Positions 50,847 to 60,281 of a stretch of DNA of 64,000 bases are shown here, piece after piece. The stretch's first letter is position 1. Each line of letters starts with the position of its first letter. The notes below the pieces were generated by a model. The model ran no database searches and was not told where the DNA came from. It was given only the letters and a program-made list of their open reading frames with translations. A program made the position numbers and the translations under genes. Source of the DNA: Kallipyga massiliensis ph2 (lineage in GTDB: Bacteria; Bacillota; Clostridia; Tissierellales; Peptoniphilaceae); contig NZ_HE978585.1 of assembly GCF_000311985.1 (NCBI RefSeq), positions 1-64,000 of the forward strand, read 5' to 3'.

Positions 50847-51575
50847 TTATAGACCTTCCAGGAAGCGGAGTCCCTTGTTAATCCCCCAGTCCAGGAAAAA
50901 GGAGTAAGCCAGGATGGAGGGGATTTTGGCCCAAAGTAGGTGAAAAAGAAAATAAGAAAACTTCATATTGGACAGGCCGGCCAGCATGCAGACAAAGTCA
51001 TCCGGGGCAAAAGGCAGGAGGATGATCAGGACGAAGGCCCGGTTGACCTTCTTCTCATGCTTTTCCATCCAGCGGGTGTATTTGACATAGGTTTCTTCCT
51101 TGACCATGGACCGGACAAAGACGGTTCCAAAGATCCGGGCCAGGAAGAAGTCACCGATGGAGCCCAGGATGATGCCAACATAATTGTAGATAAAGCCCCA
51201 CAGGGGCCCAAAGAGGTAGACCCCGATAACCAGGGTCAGCCCACCCGGGATGATGGGGACGATGCACTGGAGGATCTGGATGGCGATGAAGACAATGGGT
51301 CCCCAGATCCCGAAGCCTTGGATAAAGTCCACCATGACCTGCTTGTTGGTGAAAAGGCCGGCCCGGTAGGCCAGGATGGCCAAAAGGATGGAGAGGACAA
51401 TCCCCAGGATGGTGATGGTCTGGATGATCCGCCGGTTCCCTTGGATGGTCTTTTCCGACAAGGCCTCTTCCATAGTGTCCAGCCGGTCTTCCATCCGGGA
51501 CAGTCTCCCCTTTTTCTTCCCCTGGCTTTCCGGATCCGGCCCTTTGGCTTCCTGTTGTTGAAGGTCCTCCTTCAT
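50847..51575 (-). CDS. TVP38/TMEM64 (VTT-domain) membrane protein
   Basis: 242 residues from ATG 51575, whose ATGA overlaps the stop of the glycosyltransferase gene. A charged, coiled-coil-like N-terminus (about 1-55, glutamine/glutamate/lysine-rich) precedes the VTT domain with about five to six membrane segments. The family pattern is visible in QCIVPIIPGGLTLVIG, the GSIGDFFLARIFG re-entrant region and LPFAPDDFVCMLAGLS. The family resembles DedA and eukaryotic lipid scramblases (VMP1/TMEM41B). Coupled translation with a glycolipid-type glycosyltransferase suggests a role in lipid movement (inference). Confidence 0.88.
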   Translation of the reverse strand: MKEDLQQQEAKGPDPESQGKKKGRLSRMEDRLDTMEEALSEKTIQGNRRIIQTITILGIVLSILLAILAYRAGLFTNKQVMVDFIQGFGIWGPIVFIAIQILQCIVPIIPGGLTLVIGVYLFGPLWGFIYNYVGIILGSIGDFFLARIFGTVFVRSMVKEETYVKYTRWMEKHEKKVNRAFVLIILLPFAPDDFVCMLAGLSNMKFSYFLFHLLWAKIPSILAYSFFLDWGINKGLRFLEGL

Positions 51576-52891
51576 TTCAGGGTTCCCTTCTTCGCCAGGC
51601 TCTTGGTCTTCATCCGGAAGCTGGCCCGGGACCACTTGGCCCGCATGATGTCGTAAAACTTCCCATAATCGGACCGGTTCGTCAAAAGGGTAAACTGGTC
51701 AGCCAGCTTGCTCATGATCCGCTCCCTCTCCAGCTGGCTCTTTCCCGGGGTTTCCAGAACCCGCTCATAAAGAGCATTGACCCGGTCGCCGAATCGTTCC
51801 GTCCCAAAGGCCTCCCGGCTATCCCAGGCCGCCCGGCTCATGGCAGCCAAACGGTCGGGGTCATCCACCAGGGCTTTGATCCGGTCGACGGCCTGGTCTA
51901 TCGTATCAAAGATAAAGCCGTCCACCCCTTCCTGGATGACCTCCACCGGCGCATCGTCCCTTCGGGCGATGACCGGGCGTCCGTTGGCCAAGGCCTCGAT
52001 ATAGGTCAGGCCCTGGGTCTCGGAAACGGAAGCAGAGATAAAGAAAGAGAAGAGCCTATAATACTTGCCCACCTCGTCGGGAGAAACCATGCCGGTAAAG
52101 CGGACCCTGTCCCGGATCTCCAAAGAGTCCACTTCTTCTTCCAATTGCTTCCGGTACTTCCCGTCTCCGACTAGGACCAGGTAAACATCCGGCCTTTCCT
52201 CCAGGAGCCTCTTGTGGGCCTGGAGGACCTCATCCAAATTCTTCTCCTCCGCCAGCCGGCCGACAGACCCATAGATAAGGGCATCCTCAGGAATATCCAG
52301 CTTCCGGACCATGGCCTTCCTCTCCTCTTCGGACAGGCTGACCTCATACTTGGACAGGTCGATCCCTGTGGGAATGACCACCACATGGTCCGCCACCCCC
52401 TTCTGAAAAAGGAGGCGCTTGGTCTTCCGGGTGGGGGCGATGACCACGTCAGCGGTCCGGAGGCGGACCCGCATGACCGGGGCGATGAGGTCCTGCATGA
52501 CCTGTCCCGGAAGGACGTATTGAACATAGTGCTCATAGAGGGTGTGGTAGGTATGGACGATAGGGGCCTTGCATCGTTTGGCGATCCGCTCCACAAAAGA
52601 ATAGGTGAAAAATTCACATTGGGAATGGATGATGTCCGGGCACCAGTAGCAGACCTCGTCTAAAAGCTTGCTGCTGATCATCAGGGAGGCCCGGACATCC
52701 GGATAAATATTCAAGGGCATAGAACCTACATAATAGGTCTTTCCGGAAGAGTAGGAATTGTGGTTGGGTGAAAGACAAAGGAGACGGACATCGTGCCCCT
52801 TCTTTTCCAGCTCTTTCATGAGGTTGAGGACAGAGACAATGACCCCATTGACTTGGGAGGGATTTAAATCGGAAGTCAGGAGGATTTTCAT
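51572..52891 (-). CDS. GT4-family glycosyltransferase, glycolipid-synthase-like
   Basis: 439 residues with two Rossmann-like halves of a GT-B enzyme and no membrane segment. N-terminal signature: LTSDLNPSQVNGVIVSVLNL; donor-binding half with VGDGKYRKQLEE and the ETQGLTYIEALANGRPVIAR motif (core SETQGLTYIEAL, E-x7-E type). The pattern HTYHTLYEHYVQY is shared with Firmicutes diacylglycerol glucosyltransferases that make membrane glycolipids, so a lipid acceptor is likely but not proven. Starts 12 bp after engB and is coupled to the VTT protein gene downstream. Confidence 0.88.
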   Translation of the reverse strand: MKILLTSDLNPSQVNGVIVSVLNLMKELEKKGHDVRLLCLSPNHNSYSSGKTYYVGSMPLNIYPDVRASLMISSKLLDEVCYWCPDIIHSQCEFFTYSFVERIAKRCKAPIVHTYHTLYEHYVQYVLPGQVMQDLIAPVMRVRLRTADVVIAPTRKTKRLLFQKGVADHVVVIPTGIDLSKYEVSLSEEERKAMVRKLDIPEDALIYGSVGRLAEEKNLDEVLQAHKRLLEERPDVYLVLVGDGKYRKQLEEEVDSLEIRDRVRFTGMVSPDEVGKYYRLFSFFISASVSETQGLTYIEALANGRPVIARRDDAPVEVIQEGVDGFIFDTIDQAVDRIKALVDDPDRLAAMSRAAWDSREAFGTERFGDRVNALYERVLETPGKSQLERERIMSKLADQFTLLTNRSDYGKFYDIMRAKWSRASFRMKTKSLAKKGTLK

Positions 52892-52903
52892 GGCTTTCTC
52901 CTT

Positions 52904-53518
52904 CTAAAGTTCTTGGGGATCAACCGACTCGCTTTGGCCGAGGATGCTGTCAATTCGGGACCAGGCTTCTTGGACCCCACTTCCTTTGACCGCGGAAAAG
53001 GGGATGAGGAGGGACCGGTCGGGAATTTGGAGGCTGGAGACCAGGACCGACTCGGCCTGGCCCTGCTTGTTTCTGGATAGCTTATCCGCCTTGGTCCCGA
53101 TGACGGTTCCTGAAAATTGGCCATCCAGGATCCAGTCGTACATCTCCCGGTCCATGAGGTTGGGCTCATGGCGGAGGTCGGCCAGGAGGAAGACGTCGAC
53201 CAGGTTATCCCGGTCGGCCAGGTAGTCGTTGATGAACTTGGCCCATGAGGCCCGGTCCTTCTTGGAGACCCGGGCATAGCCATAGCCCGGCAGGTCAACC
53301 AGGCGGAAGAGGCCGTTAATGTTATAGAAGTTGATGGTCCGGGTCTTGCCAGGGGATGAGGAGGTGTAGGCCAGCTTCTTCCGCTTGCAGAGGGCGTTGA
53401 TGAAGCTGGACTTGCCCACATTGGACCGACCCACCATGGCGATTTCCGGCAGGGGGGCCTGGGGCCAACCCTCCGGAGCCTGGGCCATGGCCTCCAGGCA
53501 GGCGTCTTTTACCTTCAT
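52904..53518 (-). CDS. engB: ribosome biogenesis GTP-binding protein EngB/YsxC
   Basis: 204 residues after GAAAGGAGGACTG. G motifs: G1 GRSNVGKSS (about 30-38), G3 DLPGYGYARVS, G4 TKADKL and the later SAVKGSG (G5 region). EngB is an essential small GTPase for late 50S ribosomal subunit assembly. The order lon-engB directly matches that of Bacillus and many Firmicutes. It starts 35 bp after lon. No oddities seen. Confidence 0.96.
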   Translation of the reverse strand: MKVKDACLEAMAQAPEGWPQAPLPEIAMVGRSNVGKSSFINALCKRKKLAYTSSSPGKTRTINFYNINGLFRLVDLPGYGYARVSKKDRASWAKFINDYLADRDNLVDVFLLADLRHEPNLMDREMYDWILDGQFSGTVIGTKADKLSRNKQGQAESVLVSSLQIPDRSLLIPFSAVKGSGVQEAWSRIDSILGQSESVDPQEL

Positions 53519-53553
53519 CAGTCCTCCTTTCCGAGGCTAGAGGGGTCATGGAC

Positions 53554-56004
53554 CTAGTGGGCCCGGGGTCTGGCCTCATCCTCTTCCTTTCCTTCATGGT
53601 TCCGGGAAAATCCTATGGTTCCCGCTTTTTTGTCGGATTCAAAGATAATTTCTTCTTCCCTCTCCACCGGGCTGAGGAGGGCTTTTTGGATGAGGTCATC
53701 TACCCGGTCAACAGGGATGAAGGTCATCCCCTCGATGGACGCCTTCTCCACCTCTTCCAGGTCCCGCATATTCTCCTTGGGAAGGAAGACGGTGTCGATC
53801 CCGTAGCGCTTGGCAGCCAGGACCTTTTCCCGGATCCCGCCCACGGGAAGGACATGGCCGTTCAGGGTGATCTCCCCGGTCATGGCCACGTCGGAGCGGA
53901 CGGGCCGCTGGGTCAGGATGGAGACGATGGCGGTCAGGATGGAAACCCCTGCCGATGGCCCGTCCTTGGGGACAGACCCCTCGGGCATGTGGATGTGAAT
54001 GTCCTCAAAAGTGTAGAAGGAGGAGGAGATCCCATAGCGGCCGGCATTGGACCGGATATAGGAGATGGCCAGCTCTGCGGATTCCTTCATTACCTCCCCC
54101 ATGGACCCGGTCAGGAGTAGGCCCCCACGACCGGCCATCTTGTTGGCTTCAATCAGGAGGAGTTCTCCCCCCACCTCGGTCCAGGCCAAGCCGTTGACCA
54201 CCCCAATTTGGGGGGTATTGGTCCGCTCATCGTCCAGGTACTTGGGCTGGCCCAGGAAGTCCGACAGGTTGGTCTGGTTGACCCGGACCTTGTCGGCCCC
54301 TTCCACGATCTTCCGGGCTGACCGCCGGCAAATCTTCCCAATTTGGCGTTCCAGCTCCCGGACTCCGGATTCCCGGGTGTAGCTCCGGATAATGGTTGTC
54401 AGGATGGGACGGGGGATGGCCAAATTGGCCGCCTTGAGTCCCGCCTCCTCCCTCTGCTTTTTCACCAGGTAGCGGGCGGCAATCTCCAGCTTCTCATCTT
54501 CCGTGTAGCCGGGAATCCGGATGACTTCCATCCGGTCCAGGAGGGGACGGGGAATGGTCGTCGTGGTGTTGGCTGTGGTAATAAACATGACCTGGGAGAG
54601 GTCGAAGGGGACCTCCAGATAGCGGTCATGGAATTCAAAGTTCTGCTCGGGATCCAGGACTTCAAGGAGGGCGGAGGCCGGGTCTCCCCGGAAGTCGGAC
54701 CCGATCTTATCCACCTCATCGAAAAGGAAGACGGGGTTCATGGACTTGGACCGCATCATCTGGGCAATAACCCGACCGGGCATGGCCCCGATGTAGGTCT
54801 TGCGGTGGCCGCGAATTTCCGACTCATCCGTCACTCCACCCAGTCGCATGGAGGTAAACTCCCGCTTGATGGCCCGGGCGATGGACCGGACTATGGACGT
54901 CTTCCCCACGCCCGGAGGGCCAACCAGGCAGAGGATAGACCCTTTGGAGTCAGCCCGGAGTTGGCGGACGGCCATAAATTCCAGGATCCGGTCCTTGACG
55001 TCCTTAAGACCATAGTGGTCCCGGTCCAAAATTTCCTGGCTCTTGACCAGGTCCTTCCGGTCCTTGGTGTATTTCCCCCAGGGAAGAGCCAGGACGGTAT
55101 CCAGGTAGGTCCGGGAGACATTGACGTCCGGCGACATGGGCGAAAGATAGGTGAGCTTTTCCACCTCCTTGAGAACCACCTCCCGGGCTTCTTCCGGCAT
55201 CTTCAGAGCCTTGACCCTTTCCTCATAGCTTTCAGCGATGGAGAGGGGGTCGGACCCGTCATCATCCATCTGCTCCCGGAGGATCTGGATCTGCTCTTGA
55301 ATCAGGAAATCCTTCTGATTCTTCTTGACCCGGTCCTGGGCTTCTTCTGAAATCTGTTGCTCCAGAACGGTCAGCTTGGCCTGGAGGTCCAAGGCGGACT
55401 GGACCATGACCAGGCGCTCATCGACATTGAGCTCGGTCAGGATATCCTGGGCCTCCTCATAGCTGAGGTCCAAATGGGAAGCCACCTCATCCGCCAGGGC
55501 CCCGGGGTCGTCCGACTGGAGGCGGGGCAAGAGAAGAAAGTCCGGGATCCCCATGGAGGTCCGGAAGAAGGAGAGGGCGGAAGAAGAAACCAGACGGGCA
55601 AGAAGGGCCCGGTTGTCATTTTCCTCCAACTCATCCGGGTCGTAGTGGTACTTGACCACTTCCGCTTCCACATAGGGGGAGGTCCGGATAAAGCGTTGGA
55701 TCTCCGCCCGGCAGAGTCCCTCCACAATGACCTTGGAATTCCCGCCCAGGAGCTGGAAGTTCTGGCGGACAGCCACCATGGTCCCCATGGTCATGTAGTC
55801 CTCCAGGCCGGGATTATCCACCGAAGGATCCTGTAGAGCCAGGAGGAGGACCTCCTGGTTGTTTTTTACAGCTTGGTCGAGAACGGCTTCTTCCCGCTCA
55901 CTCTCCAGGTCAAAGGTCAGGGCCCCGCCGGGAAAGACGATCTCCGTGCGGGCTAAGAGAACGGGACAGACCGTTTTTTCGACATGGTAATATTTTTTCG
56001 TCAT
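53554..56004 (-). CDS. lon: ATP-dependent protease Lon
   Basis: 816 residues. Order: N-terminal substrate-recognition domain (about 1-200), coiled region, AAA+ domain with GPPGVGKTS (Walker A, about 365-373) and [11 protein letters not shown] (Walker B), then the C-terminal protease with catalytic Ser in [10 protein letters not shown] and Lys in [10 protein letters not shown]. It degrades misfolded and regulatory proteins in the cytoplasm. A terminator lies between clpX and lon, so lon has a separate or read-through transcript; I see no clear promoter or CtsR box in the 104-bp gap. Confidence 0.96.
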   Translation of the reverse strand: MTKKYYHVEKTVCPVLLARTEIVFPGGALTFDLESEREEAVLDQAVKNNQEVLLLALQDPSVDNPGLEDYMTMGTMVAVRQNFQLLGGNSKVIVEGLCRAEIQRFIRTSPYVEAEVVKYHYDPDELEENDNRALLARLVSSSALSFFRTSMGIPDFLLLPRLQSDDPGALADEVASHLDLSYEEAQDILTELNVDERLVMVQSALDLQAKLTVLEQQISEEAQDRVKKNQKDFLIQEQIQILREQMDDDGSDPLSIAESYEERVKALKMPEEAREVVLKEVEKLTYLSPMSPDVNVSRTYLDTVLALPWGKYTKDRKDLVKSQEILDRDHYGLKDVKDRILEFMAVRQLRADSKGSILCLVGPPGVGKTSIVRSIARAIKREFTSMRLGGVTDESEIRGHRKTYIGAMPGRVIAQMMRSKSMNPVFLFDEVDKIGSDFRGDPASALLEVLDPEQNFEFHDRYLEVPFDLSQVMFITTANTTTTIPRPLLDRMEVIRIPGYTEDEKLEIAARYLVKKQREEAGLKAANLAIPRPILTTIIRSYTRESGVRELERQIGKICRRSARKIVEGADKVRVNQTNLSDFLGQPKYLDDERTNTPQIGVVNGLAWTEVGGELLLIEANKMAGRGGLLLTGSMGEVMKESAELAISYIRSNAGRYGISSSFYTFEDIHIHMPEGSVPKDGPSAGVSILTAIVSILTQRPVRSDVAMTGEITLNGHVLPVGGIREKVLAAKRYGIDTVFLPKENMRDLEEVEKASIEGMTFIPVDRVDDLIQKALLSPVEREEEIIFESDKKAGTIGFSRNHEGKEEDEARPRAH

Positions 56005-56065
56005 ACTTCCTCCTGTGTCCTGGGCCTGGCGACAAGCAAAGGACGATCATCCACCGGTTGGTTAT

Positions 56066-56098
56066 GAAATAAAGGACAGCCGGCCAGGGCCGGCTGTC
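56066..56098 (-). terminator. terminator after clpX
   Basis: A perfect 11-bp stem GACAGCCGGCC / GGCCGGCTGTC with a two-base loop, followed by CTTTATTTC on the minus strand (imperfect U-tract). Confidence 0.72.
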
Positions 56099-56108
56099 GA
56101 ATTACCAT

Positions 56109-57380
56109 TCAGCGAACATTCAAGGGCATGGACTGCTGGCCGACCATTTCCGTCTGCCTGAGGAGGTCGGGCTCGGCCTCCCCTTCTACCACATCCTTGG
56201 TAATGACGCACTGCCGGATATCATCCAGGTCGGGAATGTCAAACATGGGTTGGCGGAGGAGCTTCTCCATGATTGACCGGAGGCCTCGGGCCCCCATTTT
56301 TCGTTCAAAGGATTCCCGGGCGATGGCCTCCAAGGCATCCTGGTCAAAGAGGAGGTCCACCCCATCTAGGCGGAAGAGCTCCTTATACTGCTTAACCAGG
56401 GCGTTCTTGGGTTCCAGGAGGATCCGCTGGAGGGCATCCACCGAAAGCTCCTGGAGAGCGACCAGGACCGGGAGACGGCCGATGAGTTCCGGAATTAGAC
56501 CGAACTTCATCAGGTCCTCGGGTATCACATCTTTAAGGGTGTCGGATAGGGATTCCTGGGAGTGGTCCACCTTCTCCTGGTTGAAGCCGATGGGGTTCTC
56601 CCCCTTCCTCTTTTCCACCACTTTTTCGATTCCGTCGAAGGCTCCGCCCACGATGAAGAGGATGTTGCTGGTATCCACCTGGATCATCTCCTGGCGGGGA
56701 TGCTTGCGGCCGCCCTGGGGCGGGACACCGGCCACCGTCCCTTCGATCAGCTTAAGGAGGGCCTGCTGGACCCCCTCTCCGGAAACATCCCGGGTGATGG
56801 AGGGGTTCTCCGACTTCCGGGCGATTTTATCAATTTCGTCAATATAAATGATCCCATGCTCAGCCAACTCCACGTCGAAATCGGCAGCTTGGAGGAGGCG
56901 GAGGATGATGTTCTCCACATCCTCGCCCACATAGCCGGCTTCCGTCAAAGTGGTGGCATCGGCAATGGCGAAGGGAACCCGGAGGGTCTTTGCCAAGGTC
57001 TGGGCCAGGAGGGTCTTCCCGGAACCTGTCGGTCCGATCAGGCAGATGTTGGACTTTTGAATGTCCACCTCCGTCTCATGACCCCGGTAAATCCGCTTAT
57101 AGTGGTTGTAGACCGCTACGGAGAGGGTCTTTTTTGCCTCCTCCTGGTCAATGACATAGTCGTCCAGGACGGCCTTGATTTCCTTGGGTGTGGGAAGCTG
57201 GATTCCCGAATCCCGGGCCGGATAGCGGTCTGCCTTTTCTTCTTCGATAATCTCTCCGCAGAGGGCAATGCATTCATCGCAAATGAAGCTTCCCTCCGGT
57301 CCGGCGATCATCTTTTCAACTTCATCCGAACTCTTTCCGCAAAAAGAGCAGTGGATCGTTTCATCATGGTAATCGGCCAT
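56109..57380 (-). CDS. clpX: ATP-dependent Clp protease ATP-binding subunit ClpX
   Basis: 423 residues from ATG 57380 after CGGAGGAAAA; an in-frame ATG at 57413 overlaps clpP and is unlikely. The N-terminal zinc-binding domain has CSFC and CDEC knuckles (about 11-35). The AAA+ domain contains [12 protein letters not shown] (Walker A), [11 protein letters not shown] (Walker B), the ClpP-docking IGF loop (ENPIGFNQE) and sensor-2 [10 protein letters not shown]. It unfolds tagged proteins for ClpP. Starts 19 bp after clpP; the tig-clpP-clpX-lon-engB order is conserved in Clostridia. Confidence 0.97.
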   Translation of the reverse strand: MADYHDETIHCSFCGKSSDEVEKMIAGPEGSFICDECIALCGEIIEEEKADRYPARDSGIQLPTPKEIKAVLDDYVIDQEEAKKTLSVAVYNHYKRIYRGHETEVDIQKSNICLIGPTGSGKTLLAQTLAKTLRVPFAIADATTLTEAGYVGEDVENIILRLLQAADFDVELAEHGIIYIDEIDKIARKSENPSITRDVSGEGVQQALLKLIEGTVAGVPPQGGRKHPRQEMIQVDTSNILFIVGGAFDGIEKVVEKRKGENPIGFNQEKVDHSQESLSDTLKDVIPEDLMKFGLIPELIGRLPVLVALQELSVDALQRILLEPKNALVKQYKELFRLDGVDLLFDQDALEAIARESFERKMGARGLRSIMEKLLRQPMFDIPDLDDIRQCVITKDVVEGEAEPDLLRQTEMVGQQSMPLNVR

Positions 57381-57399
57381 TTTTCCTCCGATCCCTAAC

Positions 57400-57981
57400 T
57401 CACATGGACTCAATCACGTCGTCGATCAAGCCGTATTCCTTGGCCTCCTTGGCGGTCAGCCAGCGGTCACGGTCGGTATCCCTTTCCACTTTCTTTAGGG
57501 GCTGACCCGTCCGATCCGAAAGGATCTTGTTCAGGATCTTCTTGGTTTCCAAAATCTTCTTGACCGTGATCTCGACATCCGAAGCCATTCCCTGGGCTCC
57601 GCCCGAAGGCTGGTGGATCATGACGTCCGAATTGGGGAGGGCGAACCGCTTCCCCTTCTCACCGGCGGCCAGAAGAACGGCTCCCATGGAGGCGGCCATA
57701 CCCACACAGATGGTGGAGACATCCGACTTGATGTAGTTCATGGTGTCGTAAATGGCCAGGCCCGCTGTCACCTCTCCCCCGGGGGAGTTGATGTAGAGCT
57801 GGATATCCTTGGAGGGGTCCTTGGACTCCAGGTAAAGAAGCTGGGCCACAATCAAATTGGCCATATTGGTTTCAATGGGGCCGGTCACGAAAATAATCCG
57901 CTCTTCCAAAAGGCGGGAGTAGATATCATAGGCCCGCTCTCCACGATTGGTTTGCTCAATCACTGTTGGAATTAATGGCAT
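57400..57981 (-). CDS. clpP: ATP-dependent Clp protease proteolytic subunit
   Basis: 193 residues. The catalytic triad is visible: Ser in [11 protein letters not shown] (about 97), His in [11 protein letters not shown] (about 122) and Asp in [10 protein letters not shown] (about 171). It forms the tetradecameric peptidase barrel used with ClpX. Preceded by AGGAGGTATA and located 31 bp after tig. No CtsR heptads were seen upstream, unlike the dnaJ-clpB operon. Confidence 0.97.
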   Translation of the reverse strand: MPLIPTVIEQTNRGERAYDIYSRLLEERIIFVTGPIETNMANLIVAQLLYLESKDPSKDIQLYINSPGGEVTAGLAIYDTMNYIKSDVSTICVGMAASMGAVLLAAGEKGKRFALPNSDVMIHQPSGGAQGMASDVEITVKKILETKKILNKILSDRTGQPLKKVERDTDRDRWLTAKEAKEYGLIDDVIESM

Positions 57982-58012
57982 TATACCTCCTTATATGTCT
58001 CACCAGTGTCCC

Positions 58013-59398
58013 TTATTCCTGGGATTCTGTCTCACTTTCGTCCTTTTTTGTCTCATTCTGTCCCGAATCAGCCTTTTCTTCTTCCTCTTTTTTCACGTCC
58101 TTCTCATCCACATACTGGACCTGTTCCATGAGGTGTTCAATGGCCTTTCTCTTCTTGACGTCTTCTTCAACCAGCTTCTCATTGCCCAGCTCTTTGACCT
58201 TTTTGATGAAATCATCCGTGTCTTTTGCGCCATAGGCCTCGCCGATCTTCTTGAGCTCTTCGTTCAGTTCCTCTTCACTCACCTCCGGCTGGAGTTGGTC
58301 AACCAGGGCCTGGAGGCAGAGGTCACCGGACAGGCGAAGGGTGGCCATGGGCCGCTGCTGGGCCCGGAATCCGTCCAAATCCATCCCGGTGTACTGGAGG
58401 TATTGGTCCAGGGTAATTCCCATCTGACCGACTTGGTTGGCCATGTTCCGAACTTCAATCTCCACCTGCTCATCCACCATGGAATCGGGCAGGTCAAACT
58501 TAGAAATGTCGATCAGGCCCTGAACAGCCTGGTTCTCCTGGTCAGCTTTCGCAGAATCTTCCGCCCGCTTCTCCAGGTCCTTCCGGATGGAAGCCTTATA
58601 TTCATCCAAGGTGTCATATTCGGACACGTCCTGGGCAAAGTCATCATCCAATTCGGGAACCTGCTTTTTATGAATATCGTTCAAGACGACGTGGAAGACC
58701 GCCTCTTTGCCGGCCAGGTCTTCTGCGTGGTATTCCTCGGGGAAGGTGACATTGACATCAAATTCCTGGCCCTTTTCGTGGCCGATGATTTGGTCCTCAA
58801 AGCCGGGGATGAAGGAGCCGGACCCGATTTCCAGGTCATGTCCTTCGTCTTTCCCACCTTCAAAAGGAACTCCGTCCACTGAACCTTCATAGTCGATGTT
58901 GACGGTGTCTCCCTCCTGGACAGGACGCCCTTCAACAGGTTCAAGAACGGCATTCTTTTCCTGTTCAACTTTGATCATCTCATCGACCTGTTCCTCTTTC
59001 ACCTCCACGGGGCGCTTGACCACCTGGATGGTGGAGAGGTCGCCCAGCTCGGGATGGGGTAGGAGGTCCGTGGTCACTTCAAGAATGATAGGCTTGCCCT
59101 CTTCCATCTCCTTAAGGTCGATATCGGGCTGACCAACGGGCTCCAGGCCCAATTCCTTGGTGGCCTTATCGATCTCCTGGGGGAGCATGTCGTTCAGGCC
59201 TTCTTCAAAGAAGACGCCCTTGCCATAGTTGGCTTCGATGATCTTCCGGGGGGCCTTCCCCTTCCGGAAGCCGGGAATTTGGAAACGGCCTCTGAGCTTT
59301 TTATAGGCCTCATTCATAAAGGGTTCAAGATCCTCATGGGAGATTTCAAGGGTATAAACCGCCTTGCCGTTTTCGTTGGATACCAATTTTGCAGTCAT
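58013..59398 (-). CDS. tig: trigger factor
   Basis: 461 residues. The N-terminal ribosome-binding domain carries the signature FRKGKAPR (about 44-51, in GFRKGKAPRKII). The FKBP-type peptidyl-prolyl isomerase domain follows (EGDTVNIDYEGSVDG, about 160-175), and then the long helical C-terminal chaperone arms. The last 30 residues are strongly acidic/lysine-rich (KKEEEEKADSG). It binds the exit tunnel and folds nascent proteins. First gene of tig-clpP-clpX, with an extended -10 promoter upstream. Confidence 0.97.
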   Translation of the reverse strand: MTAKLVSNENGKAVYTLEISHEDLEPFMNEAYKKLRGRFQIPGFRKGKAPRKIIEANYGKGVFFEEGLNDMLPQEIDKATKELGLEPVGQPDIDLKEMEEGKPIILEVTTDLLPHPELGDLSTIQVVKRPVEVKEEQVDEMIKVEQEKNAVLEPVEGRPVQEGDTVNIDYEGSVDGVPFEGGKDEGHDLEIGSGSFIPGFEDQIIGHEKGQEFDVNVTFPEEYHAEDLAGKEAVFHVVLNDIHKKQVPELDDDFAQDVSEYDTLDEYKASIRKDLEKRAEDSAKADQENQAVQGLIDISKFDLPDSMVDEQVEIEVRNMANQVGQMGITLDQYLQYTGMDLDGFRAQQRPMATLRLSGDLCLQALVDQLQPEVSEEELNEELKKIGEAYGAKDTDDFIKKVKELGNEKLVEEDVKKRKAIEHLMEQVQYVDEKDVKKEEEEKADSGQNETKKDESETESQE

Positions 59399-59456
59399 GT
59401 TTTCTTCATCCTCGCTTTACTAATTCACTACTCAATAATAGGCACACTATTCAGTT

Positions 59457-59465
59457 ATTATACCA
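59457..59465 (-). promoter_or_regulatory. tig: tig promoter (extended -10)
   Basis: TGGTATAAT on the minus strand (TGn plus perfect -10), 58 bp upstream of tig. The -35 region is poor. Confidence 0.6.
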
Positions 59466-59512
59466 CAGTCTAGCCGGCTTAATCGCCCATCCTGTCCTAT
59501 CCGGCCGATAAA

Positions 59513-59875
59513 TTACATCTGATTTTTTTTGCTTTTCCATATAAAGTAAAGAGGATACACCAGAGCGGGAAAAAGAAAAAGAGAAAGAAAAACAACAATG
59601 TTTCCAAGCGTTGGTTCATAAGAAGAAGGGACAGCAGCAAAAAGGAGAAGGAGCAGAACAGCGTTAAAAAAAAGGGCTATGCCTAATATAGGCAAGATCT
59701 CATGAAGACTTGCTTTCTTATCCGCAAAATACATGATACAAGCAAATTCAGGAAGTATAAAAAAAGCATAGCTTTCGATAATCTCTCCATAGGAGTCCGG
59801 GAATATCCGGGTCATCAGGAAAAGCCCTAAAAGGAGGATGGTTGCCTGACCTAAAAAAGACAAAAAACCTTTCAT
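59513..59875 (-). CDS. small hydrophobic membrane protein, unknown
   Basis: 120 residues from the second ATG after AAAGGAAGTA. Four hydrophobic segments: about 5-22, 33-50, 60-82 and 90-112, ending in a basic tail (WKSKKNQM). No family recognised. Codon use is AT-rich compared with tig and feoB on either side, suggesting a recent arrival or a weakly expressed accessory gene. In the 150 bp upstream (59879-60031) a short frame on each strand is open, but neither has convincing coding features. Confidence 0.6.
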   Translation of the reverse strand: MKGFLSFLGQATILLLGLFLMTRIFPDSYGEIIESYAFFILPEFACIMYFADKKASLHEILPILGIALFFNAVLLLLLFAAVPSSYEPTLGNIVVFLSLFLFPALVYPLYFIWKSKKNQM

Positions 59876-60031
59876 CATTACTTCCTTTCTGGTTATCCGA
59901 TCGGTTTGTTGTTTGGACTAATGATACCTGTTCAAGGATAGGAGGGGCAATGAATTTTTCAGGCTCTTTGATGGGCATAGGGTCTTCTTTTACGGTTCTT
60001 CCCATTTCGACTTTCCGCTGGCCAGGAAAAG

Positions 60032-60067
60032 AAAAAAGCTCCCACCTTATCTAGGCGGGAGCTTTTT
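60032..60067. terminator. terminator after the FeoB-associated gene
   Basis: AAAAGCTCCC / GGGAGCTTTT with inner CCT/AGG pairing, flanked by A and T runs on both sides, so possibly bidirectional. Confidence 0.82.
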
Positions 60068-60077
60068 CTTCTTTGGT

Positions 60078-60212
60078 TTATTTCTTCGACTTCATACAAG
60101 TCGAGCAGTGGGGGCAGGAGGCACATCCCCCTTGTTTGTGGTCCTTCACGAGTTTACGAACCAGGAAAACCACTAGGAGGGCTACTGCGGCAAGAATAAG
60201 AAGATCCGGCAT
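60078..60212 (-). CDS. FeoB-associated Cys-rich membrane protein
   Basis: 44 residues from ATG 60212 after AGGAGGAAGG. One N-terminal membrane helix (about 3-21, LLILAAVALLVVFLV) is followed by a basic stretch and a cysteine cluster CASCPHCSTC (about 33-42). This is the small protein often encoded next to feoB in Firmicutes; its role is unknown, but metal handing to or from FeoB is a plausible idea. It lies 69 bp after feoB and just before a terminator, so it is the last gene of the feoB transcript. Confidence 0.88.
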   Translation of the reverse strand: MPDLLILAAVALLVVFLVRKLVKDHKQGGCASCPHCSTCMKSKK

Positions 60213-60281
60213 CCTTCCTCCTTTCTAAAGGTCGGCTTGCTTGCCAACCATGATTCATCAAACAGGGTTACGGGTGTTCAG

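Noticed and set aside
59947-60054. 35-codon plus-strand frame with a good AGGAGG site
   Set aside because: It ends inside the terminator hairpin, has no clear promoter and no recognisable features; chance is the simpler explanation.
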